Shown here: one piece after another, positions 8,162 to 19,500 of the stretch
Layout of the letters: every line of letters begins with the position of its first letter
Position numbering within the stretch: position 1 is the stretch's first letter
Origin: Algibacter marinivivus
GTDB lineage: Bacteria; Bacteroidota; Bacteroidia; Flavobacteriales; Flavobacteriaceae
Length of the DNA: 64,000 nt
Assembly: GCF_003143755.1 (NCBI RefSeq)
Contig: NZ_QFRI01000001.1
Location: 1,200,051-1,264,050 of the forward strand
Direction of reading: 5' to 3'
Made by a program: the position numbers and the translations under genes
Notes under the pieces: generated by a model
Told to the model about the DNA's origin: nothing
The model's input: the letters and a program-made list of their open reading frames with translations, nothing else
The model's database searches: none

Positions 8162-8460
8162 GTGAGACAACGAATTGAATTTGTAGATATTTTAAAAGGT
8201 TTTACTATAGTATCTATGATTTTAGTTAATAACTCTGGTGATTGGGGAAATGTTTACGAATCATTGTTACATGTCTTTCTGGAGTTTTAATGGGTAAATT
8301 GTTAGATGGACTAAATAAATAAAGTGGTTATTTTTAATCGCGTTTATATTACTTATTTCCGGTTATATGGTACGATATTTTAGTCTTAAACTTTAGGCTT
8401 AATTGTTGTCCTTTTTTATGCTTTATTGGGTTATATAATGTATAGAAAAAAGTGTTTATA
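8162..8460 (+). pseudogene. Degenerate nagX-like (DUF5009 / heparan-alpha-glucosaminide acyltransferase-type) membrane gene
   Basis: From GTG 8162 a frame of 42 codons reads VRQRIEFVDILKGFTIVSMI followed by LVNNSGDWGNVYESLLH, then hits TAA at 8288. This matches the N-terminus of DUF5009/NagX membrane acyltransferases (R-x-x-S-L-D-x-x-R-G-(L/F)-T-I ... ILVNNPGSWxxVY). The next bases have stops in all useful frames, and a second short fragment near 8326-8395 encodes a hydrophobic helix (WLFLIAFILLISGYMVRYF). The full gene needs about 1.1 kb, so most of it is deleted. It fills the 330-bp gap after the FucP/NagP-type permease, a partner of nagX in other bacteria. Confidence 0.6.
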
Positions 8461-8470
8461 AAAGTTTAAG

Positions 8471-10147
8471 CTACTTAAACTCTTCATCATATAAAGTTGT
8501 GGCGTCTTTGAGTGCTAGGTTTAATTTTTCAATCTCACTCTTAGTTTTGTCAGTATTCCAGTTTAGATATTTGGAAATATCATTAACTATTATTTTTTTA
8601 AAATTATAAATACTTTGAATATCAAAATACAATCGTCCTGTTCTTCTTATGAAAAAATCGTTCAAACTGTTTATCATTTCATGATGTACGCCATACCAGA
8701 GTTCAGCTCTAACTAAACATTCTAAAGGGGTATTAGATTTAAAATCTTTTAATTTTTCAATAATAAAATCTGCTTGTTTTCCATAAGAAGAAGACAGGTA
8801 CCAAGAATAATAACTATCAGAGATTCCTAGAGTAGATAAAACGTTTTCAAGTTTGAATTTGTACGCTTCTACGTCATCAGTAGATTTAAGTGGCGGATTT
8901 ACCAGAGTAATGGTTTCTGTATTTGATTCTTCAAGCTTTGGCAAAGTTTTACTATTACTGTGTTTTTTTAAAACAGCATCTAAGGCTCTATAAGCCATTT
9001 TTCTATAGCCTGTAAGCTTTCCTCCTGCCATAGATATTAAACCGCTTTTTGAAACGAATATTTCGTCTTTTCGAGATAATTCTGAAGCCGATTTATTCTC
9101 TTCATGAATCAGTGGTCTTAAGCCAGCCCAATTAGATTCAATATCGTCAATAGTTAAGTCTACCGTTTTAAACATACTATTTATAGCATTCAAAAGATAA
9201 TTAGCATCAGGTTTTGTTGCAACTACACGGTCTAAACTACCAGAATAATTAGTATCTGTAGTACCTACATAAGTTATTTTTCCTCTAGGTATTGCAAAAA
9301 CCATTCGACCGTCAGAAACATCAAAATAGATGGATTGTTTAACGGGCAATTTTTCAAATGGGAATACTAGATGTACACCTTTAGTAAGATGAAGTCGTTT
9401 TTTATTTATTGAATTATCTTTTTTACGAACTTGGTCAACCCAAGGACCAGCAGCAGAAACATAATTTTTAGCTTTTACTGTAAATATATTTTTAGAGTTA
9501 TGGTCTTTACAATTTATACTCTCTATTTTCGATTGAATGTCGTAATTAAAAGATGTCATTTCACAATAATTTACTATGGTAGCACCTAAAGCTGCAGCCT
9601 TTTTTAAAATTTCAATAGTTAAACGTGCGTCATCTGTTCTATATTCAGCATAAAGTCCGCCTCCGATTACAGTTTTATTGTTTAGTAAAGGTTCTATGCG
9701 CAACGTTTCCTCTTTATCTAACATTTTTCGTCTATCATCACCTTTAACATCCGCCAGAAAATCATATACTTTTAAACCCAAAGCAGTCATTAATTTTCCA
9801 TAGGTACCTCCTTCAATCAAGGGTAATAGCATTTTTTGAGGTGTTACTAAATGTGGTGCTAAATTATGTACTATGGCACGTTCTGATCCAGATTCTCTAA
9901 CTAAACCGATTTCAAAATTCTTTAAATAGCGTAAACCGCCATGAATAAGTTTTGTTGATTTATTACTGGTGCCTGAAGCAAAATCATTTTTCTCAATTAA
10001 GCATACTTTAAGCCCCCTAGCAGAAGCATCTAGTGCTATGCCTGCTCCAGTTATTCCTCCACCAATTATAACTAAATCAAATATTTCTGTGCTTAGTTTT
10101 TCTATTTGATGCTGTCTATTTAAAACTGAAAAAGCTAAAGTGTTCAA
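8471..10147 (-). CDS. glpD: Glycerol-3-phosphate dehydrogenase (FAD-dependent)
   Basis: This 558-residue flavoenzyme has the N-terminal FAD dinucleotide fold DLVIIGGGITGAGIALDASA (about residues 24-43), the GlpD signature GTSNKSTKLIHGGLRYLKNF and a C-terminal helical domain. It oxidises sn-glycerol 3-phosphate to dihydroxyacetone phosphate and passes electrons to quinone at the membrane. The length is in the family range. No glpK or glpF is adjacent. It lies 5 bp downstream of the hydrolase gene, at the end of a minus-strand run that includes addB. Confidence 0.92.
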   Translation of the reverse strand: MNTLAFSVLNRQHQIEKLSTEIFDLVIIGGGITGAGIALDASARGLKVCLIEKNDFASGTSNKSTKLIHGGLRYLKNFEIGLVRESGSERAIVHNLAPHLVTPQKMLLPLIEGGTYGKLMTALGLKVYDFLADVKGDDRRKMLDKEETLRIEPLLNNKTVIGGGLYAEYRTDDARLTIEILKKAAALGATIVNYCEMTSFNYDIQSKIESINCKDHNSKNIFTVKAKNYVSAAGPWVDQVRKKDNSINKKRLHLTKGVHLVFPFEKLPVKQSIYFDVSDGRMVFAIPRGKITYVGTTDTNYSGSLDRVVATKPDANYLLNAINSMFKTVDLTIDDIESNWAGLRPLIHEENKSASELSRKDEIFVSKSGLISMAGGKLTGYRKMAYRALDAVLKKHSNSKTLPKLEESNTETITLVNPPLKSTDDVEAYKFKLENVLSTLGISDSYYSWYLSSSYGKQADFIIEKLKDFKSNTPLECLVRAELWYGVHHEMINSLNDFFIRRTGRLYFDIQSIYNFKKIIVNDISKYLNWNTDKTKSEIEKLNLALKDATTLYDEEFK

Positions 10148-10151
10148 AAGG

Positions 10152-10994
10152 TTATTCTTTTAAAAATGATATAATTAATGAAGTTACTTTTTTTAATTGA
10201 GTTGAAAGGTTTTTTTGTTGCCAAGGATGATTGGTATTAAATACATGATTTGCACCTTCAATAATTTTTAAAACACTTTTGGGTTGCCATTTATGAAGAT
10301 TATGAGCTTCATCAATTAAAACACTGGTATCATTATCACCATGAATAATTAAAAAGGGCGTTTTTAAATTTGAAACTGCTCGTTTTACAGTAAGCCTTTC
10401 TTCATTTTGAATAAAGTCTTCATAGAATTGATAAAAATGAGGCATTTTTTGTTTTGTACGACCGTTTAAAACATACTTTACGCCATCTTTTTTCCATTGC
10501 TCTAAGTCACCAGTTGTAGATGTTCTTTTCCCAAAACTTGAAACACCTGCAAGACTTATTACTTTTTTTATACGATTATCTTCTTCTGCTTTTATAGTAA
10601 CAATACCGCCAGCTCTACTATGGCCTAATAAATTTATATTACCAAGGTCAGCCTCGTTTTTAAAAGAAGTATTTTGGCATATCCAATTTATTACACTTTC
10701 AAGATCATCTAATTCTTTGGTGTAATTGTTATTTCCAAAAGCTTCTAAATCTGGAAAATCAATAGGCTGCTCAACGGTTCCACCATTATGCGAAAAGTTA
10801 AATTTTATAAAAAAGAAACCAGCGTCAGCAAATGCTTTAGCCATTAAATTCCAAGCACCCCAATCTTTAAACCCTTTATAGCCGTGGCAAAATATAATGA
10901 TTGGTTTTGTTTCAGAGTTTTCAATATAAAAAGTATCAACCACAATAGGTTTTTTGTGTTTCCCAGGAATTATATTGTTTTTTGAAATGGTCAT
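10152..10994 (-). CDS. Alpha/beta hydrolase family protein
   Basis: The ATG at 10994 (MTISKNNIIPGKHKKP) lies 2 bp after the addB stop; a TTG two codons earlier is less likely. The fold is clear: oxyanion loop IIFCHGYKGFKDW, nucleophile elbow GHSRAGG (Ser near residue 125), acid loop IIHGDNDTSV and the final histidine in EGANHVFN. There is no signal peptide, so it is cytoplasmic. It resembles dienelactone-hydrolase or acyl-aminoacyl-peptidase-like esterases. The substrate is unknown. Confidence 0.8.
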   Translation of the reverse strand: MTISKNNIIPGKHKKPIVVDTFYIENSETKPIIIFCHGYKGFKDWGAWNLMAKAFADAGFFFIKFNFSHNGGTVEQPIDFPDLEAFGNNNYTKELDDLESVINWICQNTSFKNEADLGNINLLGHSRAGGIVTIKAEEDNRIKKVISLAGVSSFGKRTSTTGDLEQWKKDGVKYVLNGRTKQKMPHFYQFYEDFIQNEERLTVKRAVSNLKTPFLIIHGDNDTSVLIDEAHNLHKWQPKSVLKIIEGANHVFNTNHPWQQKNLSTQLKKVTSLIISFLKE

Positions 10995-10996
10995 AA

Positions 10997-13753
10997 TCAA
11001 ACTTCTTTTTCAGTAAAATCTATTTTTGGATTGCATATTTCTAAGATGAGTTTTTTTAATTCATCTTCAAAAGCATTTATAGTGTCATTGGTTATAAGTG
11101 AATCTTTACTTCTACTAAAAGTACTGTCTTTTTTAGAAAATTTTAAAAAACCAGAACTTAAATTTTTAAAAGAAATTATACCAGCTTCAATAGGTAATTG
11201 AATTGTATTTTCTTGTTGCATCATATAAGCATAAGTTAATACTTGAAAACTTTTGCTATATTTTTTATAGTCTGTTGTAATATCTTCCCAATTAACAATT
11301 TCTACATGGTTAGATTCTACCTTACCCGTTTTGTAGTCTATAATTCTAGTAGTTCCGTTACATTCATCAACTCTATCAACTTTACCTTTAACTCTTATAG
11401 GAAATTTAAGTTCAGGAATATTTATTTCAATATTATTATCAGCTTCAATAGCAATAATTTTAATTTTATCACCTGCTTTCAAAGCTTTTATTTCTAAGTC
11501 TAAAAAATTAGAAACATAGCGCTTAGCTATTTCAAAAATAATAAGGTTTTTGCCTTTTGTAATGTCTCCTTCTTTATACTCTTTTAAAAAATGATGCGTT
11601 ACAGTTTGGTTTATTTTTGATTTTAGGGCTTTTATATCTTCAACAATTAAAAACTTATTTATAAAGGGTTTGTAAAAATCTTCAAGTGTATTATGCACTA
11701 CTGTTCCTAGCGTATTAGCTGCAACAGTTTCTTCAACATCATCATGGTCTTTTATCTTTAATATTTTCTGATAGTAAAAATCAATAGGATTTCTAATGTA
11801 GTTTGTTAATGATGAAGGTGAAAAACCTTGATTAGCTGTTTCTATTATTTGGCGTTGTAGCGTTTCAGTTTTTTTTATAGTGTTTAATTCTGTTTCAATA
11901 GTCGGAACGTTAGGTGCAATTATTTGATGGTTAATTTTATGAATACCTTCAAGTTCTAATTGCGTAATAAATCTACTTTTCTCACCTCCAGTTAATACAT
12001 CAGTTTCAGTGTTGTAGATGATGTAAACATTTTTAGCACGTTGTATAAGTTTATAAAAATGATAAGTATAAACAGCGTCTTTCTCTTTATAAGTAGGTAA
12101 TTTGTTTTCTAGTTTTACATCAAAAGGAATGAATGAATTATTGCTTTTCCCAGCGGGTAATATGCCTTCATTTACAGATGAAATAATAACTGTTTCAAAA
12201 TCTAAAACACGAGATTCTAACATCCCCATAAGCTGTAAACCTTGTAAAGGTTCCCCTTGAAAATCTAAAGTTTCACTACTTAAAAGTTCTTTGTATACTC
12301 CAAATAATGTTGAGATATCTTTTATGTGTTCATGCTCTGAATTGAGTCTTGTGAGCTCATTAAACAACTCATTAAAACGAAACACATATTCTAGATGTAA
12401 TAAATTTGATTTTTTGTTTTTATCTAATGAAGATTTAATAGTTAGAATAAGTTTAGAGCAATTTTCAAGGGCTAGTATTATAGAATTTTCCCAATTAGAA
12501 AATAATAAATCTAGTATGTTTTCATCCGTATTAATCATTCTTTTCAACCTGTCTTTATTTGGATAGACAAGATTATTGTTTTCTATAGTCTTAATAATTT
12601 TTGATGCATAATCAATTCCATCTACATTCAATAGAGGTCTAATAAATTGATGCGCTATGATATTTATTACATCTTTATAATAAAATGAATTTGAATTGAT
12701 TTTATGTAATTTGAAAAGCGAATCAAATAATGATGCTAATGGTATAGATTTTAAAGGAAATCCCATTGTAATATTCAATGCCTGAATACTAGTTGGCAAC
12801 GAATTTAAAACGGGTATTAATAAATTTTCATCACCTAAAACAACAGCAGTACTATTTAAATTTGTGTTTTCTTTCTGTAAGGTTTTTAAAAGTGAACCTA
12901 TATATTTTGCTTGCCCTATATTTTTAGGAATTCCAATAGCTGATATGTTTTTGTTTTTTGAATAGTTATTTGCTATCCAATTAAAAGGATGTTTTTTAAA
13001 ATATTTCCAATTTTTAAGATGTTGTCTTGTGAATAAAGCGGCATCATGCTTTATATTATTCATGAAAACAACATCAGTATCCCAATAAATTTTGGCTAAA
13101 TTATTTTGAAGTAACTCTTGAATAATAGTTTCTTCTGAACTGTTAAGTGCATTAAAGCCAACAAACACATGTTTTTTATTAGAGTTGTTTTGAATATAAG
13201 CTTCTAAGTTTTCTACTGCTTCTCTGTAAACTAAACCTTGATACCCTAATTTTTTATTTAAAAGCTGCTCTGTAAAATTCTGATAATAGTCATAAAGTTT
13301 ATTCCAAAAGGACAAATAATTTTTTACAAAATCAGTTTTGTTATCTTCTAACGACCAGTGTTTTAAATCTTGAATAGCACTTAAGTAATTGAAAATATTT
13401 TTTTGTGGAATTAAATACCTGTCAATTTCGTTAAAATCTTGTAGTAATATTTGTGCCCATTTTGAAAATGATTCAAAAGAGTCTGAGTTTTCTTTTTTTG
13501 TTAGATGTTTATATGTGCTGTAAAACTCAAAAAGAAGCTCTGTATTGGGAATTGATTTTAATTGAGATAGTTCTTCAACAAACTCTTCGATGCTTAAAAT
13601 TTGAGGAGCAAATGCAGTTTGATTAACAACTGATGATAGTTGATGTTTAAGAAAAAGACCAGCTCTTTTACTTGGTAAAACGAATGTTATTTCAGAAAGC
13701 TTTTGACCGGTATTATGTAAATCTTTTAAAACCTCATGTATGAAAGTTGTCAT
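10997..13753 (-). CDS. addB: AddB-like PD-(D/E)XK nuclease / inactivated helicase subunit
   Basis: This is a 918-residue protein. The N-terminus has the AddB-type degenerate helicase start ITFVLPSKRAGLFLKHQL without a Walker A lysine. The centre has helicase-like motifs (VIISSVNEGILPAGK). The C-terminal RecB-type nuclease carries GTVVHNTLEDFY and IIDYKTGKV (near residue 805), giving the D and K of PD-(D/E)XK. With the addA-like gene at 16546 it probably forms the double-strand-break resection complex. The segment where AddB normally places an Fe-S cysteine (usually L-R-C-P-x-x-F) reads YIRNPIDFYYQKIL here, with asparagine in place of cysteine. kbl and ompA separate the two subunit genes. Confidence 0.8.
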   Translation of the reverse strand: MTTFIHEVLKDLHNTGQKLSEITFVLPSKRAGLFLKHQLSSVVNQTAFAPQILSIEEFVEELSQLKSIPNTELLFEFYSTYKHLTKKENSDSFESFSKWAQILLQDFNEIDRYLIPQKNIFNYLSAIQDLKHWSLEDNKTDFVKNYLSFWNKLYDYYQNFTEQLLNKKLGYQGLVYREAVENLEAYIQNNSNKKHVFVGFNALNSSEETIIQELLQNNLAKIYWDTDVVFMNNIKHDAALFTRQHLKNWKYFKKHPFNWIANNYSKNKNISAIGIPKNIGQAKYIGSLLKTLQKENTNLNSTAVVLGDENLLIPVLNSLPTSIQALNITMGFPLKSIPLASLFDSLFKLHKINSNSFYYKDVINIIAHQFIRPLLNVDGIDYASKIIKTIENNNLVYPNKDRLKRMINTDENILDLLFSNWENSIILALENCSKLILTIKSSLDKNKKSNLLHLEYVFRFNELFNELTRLNSEHEHIKDISTLFGVYKELLSSETLDFQGEPLQGLQLMGMLESRVLDFETVIISSVNEGILPAGKSNNSFIPFDVKLENKLPTYKEKDAVYTYHFYKLIQRAKNVYIIYNTETDVLTGGEKSRFITQLELEGIHKINHQIIAPNVPTIETELNTIKKTETLQRQIIETANQGFSPSSLTNYIRNPIDFYYQKILKIKDHDDVEETVAANTLGTVVHNTLEDFYKPFINKFLIVEDIKALKSKINQTVTHHFLKEYKEGDITKGKNLIIFEIAKRYVSNFLDLEIKALKAGDKIKIIAIEADNNIEINIPELKFPIRVKGKVDRVDECNGTTRIIDYKTGKVESNHVEIVNWEDITTDYKKYSKSFQVLTYAYMMQQENTIQLPIEAGIISFKNLSSGFLKFSKKDSTFSRSKDSLITNDTINAFEDELKKLILEICNPKIDFTEKEV

Positions 13754-13763
13754 TCTATAAAAA

Positions 13764-13797
13764 TAAAAAAACGCTTCGGAAACCCGAAGCGTTTTTT
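13764..13797 (-). terminator. Terminator after ompA (bidirectional shape)
   Basis: AACGCTTCGG / CCGAAGCGTT forms a 10-bp GC-rich stem around a short loop, with A and T runs on both sides. It lies between the end of ompA and the start of addB on the minus strand, so addB needs its own promoter or readthrough. Confidence 0.8.
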
Positions 13798-13830
13798 GTA
13801 AACTTATTTATTAAAATTAGCTTTTTTAGC

Positions 13831-15213
13831 TTATTTTGCTAAGTTAATTTCTACACGTCTGTTATTAGCTCTACCAGCTCTAGTTTTGTTAGAATCAATT
13901 GGTTTAGATTCTCCATAACCAAGAGCAGATAATCTGAAAGCATCAATACCATGACTCACTAAGTATTCTTTCACAGAATTAGCTCTAGAGTCAGATAATC
14001 TTTGATTTAGTTTTTCGCTACCTACGCTATCAGTATGACCTTCAACTGTAAATTTAGCTGTAGAGTATTCTTTAAGTATGTTAATGATATCTCCTAATAC
14101 AGCTTCAGATTGAGACTTTATAGATGCTTTACCAGTATCAAATAAGATAGTTTTAGCATACTCGTTCAATTGTTTTTGAACAGTTTCAGTAACTTCAGGA
14201 CAACCATTGTTTGCAACAGTACCTTTAACGTCTGGACATTTATCGTCTTTGTCTAATACACCATCACCGTCAGTATCTGGCCATGGGCATCCTTTGTTTG
14301 CTGCAGGACCTGCAGTGTTAGGACATTTATCATCAGCATCAGTAACACCGTCACCGTCTGCATCAGGACAACCAGCTAAAGCTTTTAAACCAGCAACTGT
14401 AGGACAGTTATCTTTGTTATCAGCAATACCATCACCATCAGTATCAGGACATCCGTTTAGTTCAGCTAAACCAGCTTCGTTAGGACAATCATCTTTACTG
14501 TCTTCGATACCATCTCCATCAGAATCAGGACATCCGTTGAAGGCTTCTAAGCCAGCAACATCTGGACAAGCATCATCTTTGTCATATATACCATCACCGT
14601 CTGTATCAGTTCCACCAAATTTAATTGATAAACCAGCTGAATGCTGGAAGTGTGTATCTAAGTAATCTTCAAATGCATGTTTGTAAGAACTTTGTAGTGT
14701 TAAACCAACATTCTCACTAAACCAAACATTGAAACCTAATGTTCCATTAACTGTACCAGCTCCAATTTCATCTATCCAAGTGTAACCACCTCCTACACCA
14801 ACAAATGGGTCGATAGTTTTGCCTTCTAAGAAGTTATATTTGATAGTACCATCAATAGCATAGTATGATAAGTCATCAACTTTGTTAGTAACATCTGGCG
14901 CTTTACTGATATCTCCCCATTTATCTATTTTATTTAAAGAACCAGCAATTCCAAAAGAAAAGCCATCACTTAGGTATTTAGATACAGAGATCGTTGATAA
15001 AGAAGGTAAAATGTTCCAGTGATCAGTTGCATTAAATAATTCATCACCGAAAGTTTCACTAAATGGAGCACCATCACCTGAAGGATATCCATCAACTGCA
15101 TTTACACCAATAGTAATTTGCCATGGGTTGTTTTGGTCTTGCGCATTTACGTTGCTATAACCAAGTACAAGCAACATAGCGAACAATAATCTGCTAAGAT
15201 TTTTCATATTCAA
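13831..15213 (-). CDS. OmpA family outer-membrane protein with TSP3 calcium-binding repeats
   Basis: The 460-residue protein has a signal peptide ending in NVNAQ (about residue 25), an N-terminal beta-barrel (about 26-200), five DTDGDGI/DADGDGV thrombospondin type-3 units with paired cysteines (about 205-340), and a C-terminal OmpA peptidoglycan-binding domain ([20 protein letters not shown] ... RRVEI). It anchors the outer membrane to the wall, and the TSP3 region is expected to bind Ca2+. A near-perfect Bacteroidota promoter lies upstream and a strong terminator downstream, so it is a monocistronic gene and probably highly expressed. Confidence 0.92.
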   Translation of the reverse strand: MNMKNLSRLLFAMLLVLGYSNVNAQDQNNPWQITIGVNAVDGYPSGDGAPFSETFGDELFNATDHWNILPSLSTISVSKYLSDGFSFGIAGSLNKIDKWGDISKAPDVTNKVDDLSYYAIDGTIKYNFLEGKTIDPFVGVGGGYTWIDEIGAGTVNGTLGFNVWFSENVGLTLQSSYKHAFEDYLDTHFQHSAGLSIKFGGTDTDGDGIYDKDDACPDVAGLEAFNGCPDSDGDGIEDSKDDCPNEAGLAELNGCPDTDGDGIADNKDNCPTVAGLKALAGCPDADGDGVTDADDKCPNTAGPAANKGCPWPDTDGDGVLDKDDKCPDVKGTVANNGCPEVTETVQKQLNEYAKTILFDTGKASIKSQSEAVLGDIINILKEYSTAKFTVEGHTDSVGSEKLNQRLSDSRANSVKEYLVSHGIDAFRLSALGYGESKPIDSNKTRAGRANNRRVEINLAK

Positions 15214-15242
15214 AAGTTTAATTTTTAAGTGTTAATTGTGAA

Positions 15243-15273
15243 CAAAAGTAAGTTGTTAAATGTTATTAACAAA
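15243..15273 (-). promoter_or_regulatory. Bacteroidota sigma-A promoter of ompA
   Basis: On the minus strand TTTG (15273-15270), a 19-bp spacer and TACTTTTG (15250-15243) match the Bacteroidota consensus TTTG-N19-TAnnTTTG exactly. It lies 30 bp before the ompA ATG. Confidence 0.65.
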
Positions 15274-15330
15274 GACAAATATATAAAAAAATAGGAGATT
15301 TGTGCAGTTCGTCGATAGTTCATAATGAAT

Positions 15331-16524
15331 TTAGATAACATTTAGTGCTTTTCCTACTTTGATAAAGGCTTTTAAAGCCTTGTCTAAATGGATTTTTGTA
15401 TGTGCTGCGGATAATTGGACTCTAATTCTTGCTTTATCTTTAGGAACAACAGGAAAAAAGAACCCAATTACATAAATTCCTTCGTTTAAAAGCATATTTG
15501 CCATTGTTTGAGATAGTTTTGCATCATATAGCATCACTGGAACAATTGCTGAATCACCATCTACAATATCAAAACCGGCAGATTTCATACCTTTTTTAAA
15601 ATAATTTGTATTCCATTCTAGAGTATCCCTTAACTCTGTATTGTTTGCCAACATATCAAATACTTTTATAGATGCGCCAACAATAGCTGGAGCTAGAGAA
15701 TTAGAAAATAAATAAGGTCTTGAGCGTTGTCGTAACATATCTATAATCTCTTTTTTACCAGTAGTATAACCACCCATAGCACCACCTAGAGCCTTTCCAA
15801 GAGTACCAGTTATTATGTCTATACGTTCTAAAACACCTTTTTCTTCAAGAGTTCCTCTACCTGTTTTACCTATAAAGCCAGTAGCGTGACATTCATCAAT
15901 CATAACCAATGCATTATATTTATCAGCTAAATCACAAATTTTATCTAGTGGAGCAACTAAACCATCCATAGAAAACACCCCATCAGTTACTATAATTTTA
16001 AAACGAGCATTATTTTGGTTGGCAGAAATAAGTTGTTTTTCTAAATCAGTCATATCATTATTTTGATAACGATATCTTGCTGCTTTACATAAGCGAACAC
16101 CATCAATAATTGAGGCGTGATTTAATGAATCTGAAATAATAGCATCCTCTTTCCCCAATAATGGTTCAAAAACCCCACCATTAGCATCAAAAGCTGCAGC
16201 ATATAATATGGTGTCTTCAGTCTGATAAAAATTGGCTATTTTTTGTTCTAATGTTTTGTGAATATCTTGAGTACCACAAATAAACCGCACAGAACTCATC
16301 CCAAAACCATGAGTATCCATAGTATCTTTTGCTGCTTGTATAACCTCAGGGTGAGATGATAGTCCCAAGTAGTTATTGGCACAAAAGTTTAAAACGGTTT
16401 CGCCTGTATTTAAAGTAATTTCTGCGCCTTGTGCTGAGGTGATTATACGTTCCTCTTTATAGAGCCCATTATTTTTTATGTCTTGAAGCTCTTCTTGGAG
16501 ATGATTTTTCAGTTTTCCGTACAT
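15331..16524 (-). CDS. kbl: Glycine C-acetyltransferase (2-amino-3-ketobutyrate CoA ligase)
   Basis: This 397-residue alpha-oxoamine synthase uses PLP. Visible signatures are [13 protein letters not shown] near the N-terminus, [16 protein letters not shown], the cofactor loop [16 protein letters not shown] and the Schiff-base lysine in [14 protein letters not shown]. Kbl cleaves 2-amino-3-ketobutyrate with CoA to glycine and acetyl-CoA in threonine breakdown. Close paralogues (serine palmitoyltransferase, BioF) are less likely given SVRFICGTQ and the length. The usual partner tdh is not in the window. The gene starts 21 bp after the addA-like stop. Confidence 0.88.
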   Translation of the reverse strand: MYGKLKNHLQEELQDIKNNGLYKEERIITSAQGAEITLNTGETVLNFCANNYLGLSSHPEVIQAAKDTMDTHGFGMSSVRFICGTQDIHKTLEQKIANFYQTEDTILYAAAFDANGGVFEPLLGKEDAIISDSLNHASIIDGVRLCKAARYRYQNNDMTDLEKQLISANQNNARFKIIVTDGVFSMDGLVAPLDKICDLADKYNALVMIDECHATGFIGKTGRGTLEEKGVLERIDIITGTLGKALGGAMGGYTTGKKEIIDMLRQRSRPYLFSNSLAPAIVGASIKVFDMLANNTELRDTLEWNTNYFKKGMKSAGFDIVDGDSAIVPVMLYDAKLSQTMANMLLNEGIYVIGFFFPVVPKDKARIRVQLSAAHTKIHLDKALKAFIKVGKALNVI

Positions 16525-16545
16525 TTTATTGCGTTTTATGCAAAT

Positions 16546-19500
16546 TTAAACATCTTTTACTAAAATATCATCATTTATATAGATTAGAACTTTCTTTTTA
16601 ACTGCTATTTTCATGTCTTCCAAAACATCTTGATAAGATTGCAATTGCTGACCATGTTTTTTGTCCTCCAAACCTGTTTTATAATCTATTATTATAGCTT
16701 CATTTTTTGAATTTAAAACAATTCTATCTGGTCTAAAAATAATGCCATCTTTAGAAATAATATCACGCTCGTTATAAATAGTATAATCGGAAGAGAAATA
16801 ATCTTTAAGTTTTGGGTGTTCAATAATACTTATAAGGATGTCTTTTACAGCTAGAGCTTGTTCTTGACTAATAGCCGAAGATTTCAAAAAGTCATTAATA
16901 ACAAAATCAACATCATCGCTCGTTTTTATTTGAGCCATAATATCATGAATTAAATTTCCTTTTTCAATGGCTTCTTCTTGGCGGGTATCCCAAAGTAATC
17001 CAGATTTTGTGACAACTTTTATATTATGATCTTCTTTTGCTGTGGAAATAAATTCTTGTTGTAGGTGAATGTCTTTTTTTAACGAGGAAGCAACTTTTAG
17101 TGTTCTTTTAGAATTTCCGAAGCTGTAATTTAATTCTGAATCATTCCAGATACTTTTCTGTTGAAGATAATTTATCAATAAACCAGAATATTTTTTTGCA
17201 TTCACTTCGCCTTTAGATGATATGTCTTTTGTTGAAATAATATGCATTTGCTCAACAGCTCTTGTTAAAACTACATAGAGTAAATTAATATTATCTAATT
17301 CTTGTTCAGATTTATGTTTATTGAATATGCGTAAGCCTTCATCACCGTAATTTTCAAAATCTTTATTGTAGTTTAAAAGAGCATGGGGAAATCCGTTGTA
17401 TTTTTCTTTATCTAGACTAAACCACTCTTTAGGTTCAATTTCTCTGTAAATATCCAAATCTGCATAAGGAAAAATCACAACGGGAAACTCTAAACCTTTG
17501 GATTTATGGATGGTCATGATTTGAACAGCGTTTTGCCCTTGAGGTGAAATAATACTCAAACTATCTTTTTTCTTATCGAAATAATCTAAAAATGCTGAAA
17601 TATCAGATCCCTTTTTTTGTGAAAAATCTAAAACAATATCTAGATAAAACTGAATGTAAGCATTTGATTTTTTAACTAAATTAAAGCTTCTAACAATAGT
17701 TTCAGTCAAATCATAAAGCGGAAGTTGTAGTAATTGATTGCTATCTACAAAAACCTCAAAGGTTTCTAATTTTTTTAATAAATCTTCAGTAGAAAGGTTT
17801 ATGTGTTTTGTAAAAAAATCATGCTTGTCTTCAAGCTTAAAAAGTGAAGTTAAATAATTTAAAACCTTAATTTTTGATTCTTTGTTTTCAGGCTGAATAA
17901 GAAGCAATAATAAATCATTTATAAAAACGATTTCAGGAGAATTATTAATTAGTAATGTTTCAGATGAAATTATAGGCACTTTATTCAAACTCAAATAATC
18001 AGCAATAGCGACACCTTCTTTTTTCTTTCTAACTAAAACACAAATATCCTCAAGATTAAATCCATTTTCAATAGATGTATTTATGGTATTTAAAACTGCT
18101 GAAGGAAATTCTACGTTTCTATTATCTTCCTTTTCAAGATCTAAAAATGATATTGAAACATAACCTTCTTCAGTTTTTGTAATGTTTTGATGGGCTTTTT
18201 CATAAAGCACTTTATAATCTTCATTATTAAAAACCTGATTCGCCAGAAATTTAAAAAAGCCATTGTTAAAGTCTACTATTTCCTTATAACTTCGGTAGTT
18301 TTCCTCAAGGTTCTTTACATCTTGTTCAATATAAAATGGTGATTTTTTTTTATTAAATAAATCAATAAACTGTTCCGCTTTTCCACCACGCCAACGATAA
18401 ATAGCTTGTTTTGCATCACCAACCAACATGGTGCTTCCATTAATTCCAGATACAGAATTGTCTAACAACGGAATTAAATTTTCCCATTGCATTACAGACG
18501 TATCTTGAAACTCGTCAATAAAATAATGTTTGAATTTTTCTCCCAAACGTTCATATATAAAAGGTGTTGGCTGTTCTTTTATTTCATTGCTAATAATAGA
18601 ATTAAATTCAGAAATCAACATCTTATTTTGATCTTCTTTCAAAAGTTGCAATTCATTATTAATAGCTTTTAAAACAGATAAAGGTGTTACATTTTTATAA
18701 AACGCTTTCAAAAATTTTAAATGAAAAATAGCTTTTTTTGTTACATTAAAACTTAATGCTAGTTGTGGTTGTATTTGTTCAATTATTGAAGCGATATTAT
18801 CGGTTACACGCTTGGGATATAGTGCTTTAGTTTCTATATCTTCTTGCCATTTGGCATCAAAATTCGCATCAAAATTTTTCTTTGATAATTTTTCAAAATG
18901 TTTAGGTAGGTAACTACTGCTAAAATCTGAAAACTCTAATCCGGCTTCTTCAATTAAAAGAAGAATACTTTCGCTAGTTTCAACAATTTGTTTTTCTAAA
19001 CCAGAAATTTCCTTTTTCAATTGTGTTTTAAGGACTTTAAAATCGTTTAAAGTTTTATCCTTCAAACCATTTATAAAAGGCATATCGTTTTCATTTACTA
19101 ATAGTTTAGCAATCTTGTTAAAATCAAAAGAGACATCCCAACTTTTATCATCATCGGTTTTTTCAATAGCAAAATCAACTAAAATTTTTGTCAAATCTTT
19201 ATCATTTCCAGCTTTAGCAATCAAACTATCAACAGCCTCGTTCAATAAAGCATCTTGATCTAATTCAACTTCAAAATTTAAAGGTAATCTTAAATCATAA
19301 GCAAAAGTTCTAATTAATTTATGTGTAAAACCATCAATGGTCGAAATATCAAATGCAGCATAATTATGCAATATCGTGTTTAATAAGCGCTTTGATTTTT
19401 CACGTAAAACAGGAGGATTAATCTGTAACTCTTTAGAAATATCAATAAACATATCTATAGGTTTTTCGAGATTCTCTTTTGAAGAAAAACTTTTTAGACT

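Noticed and set aside
14207-14665. 152-residue plus-strand frame rich in Pro and Ser
   Set aside because: It is the antisense shadow of the TSP3 repeats of ompA; no ribosome site or promoter was seen.
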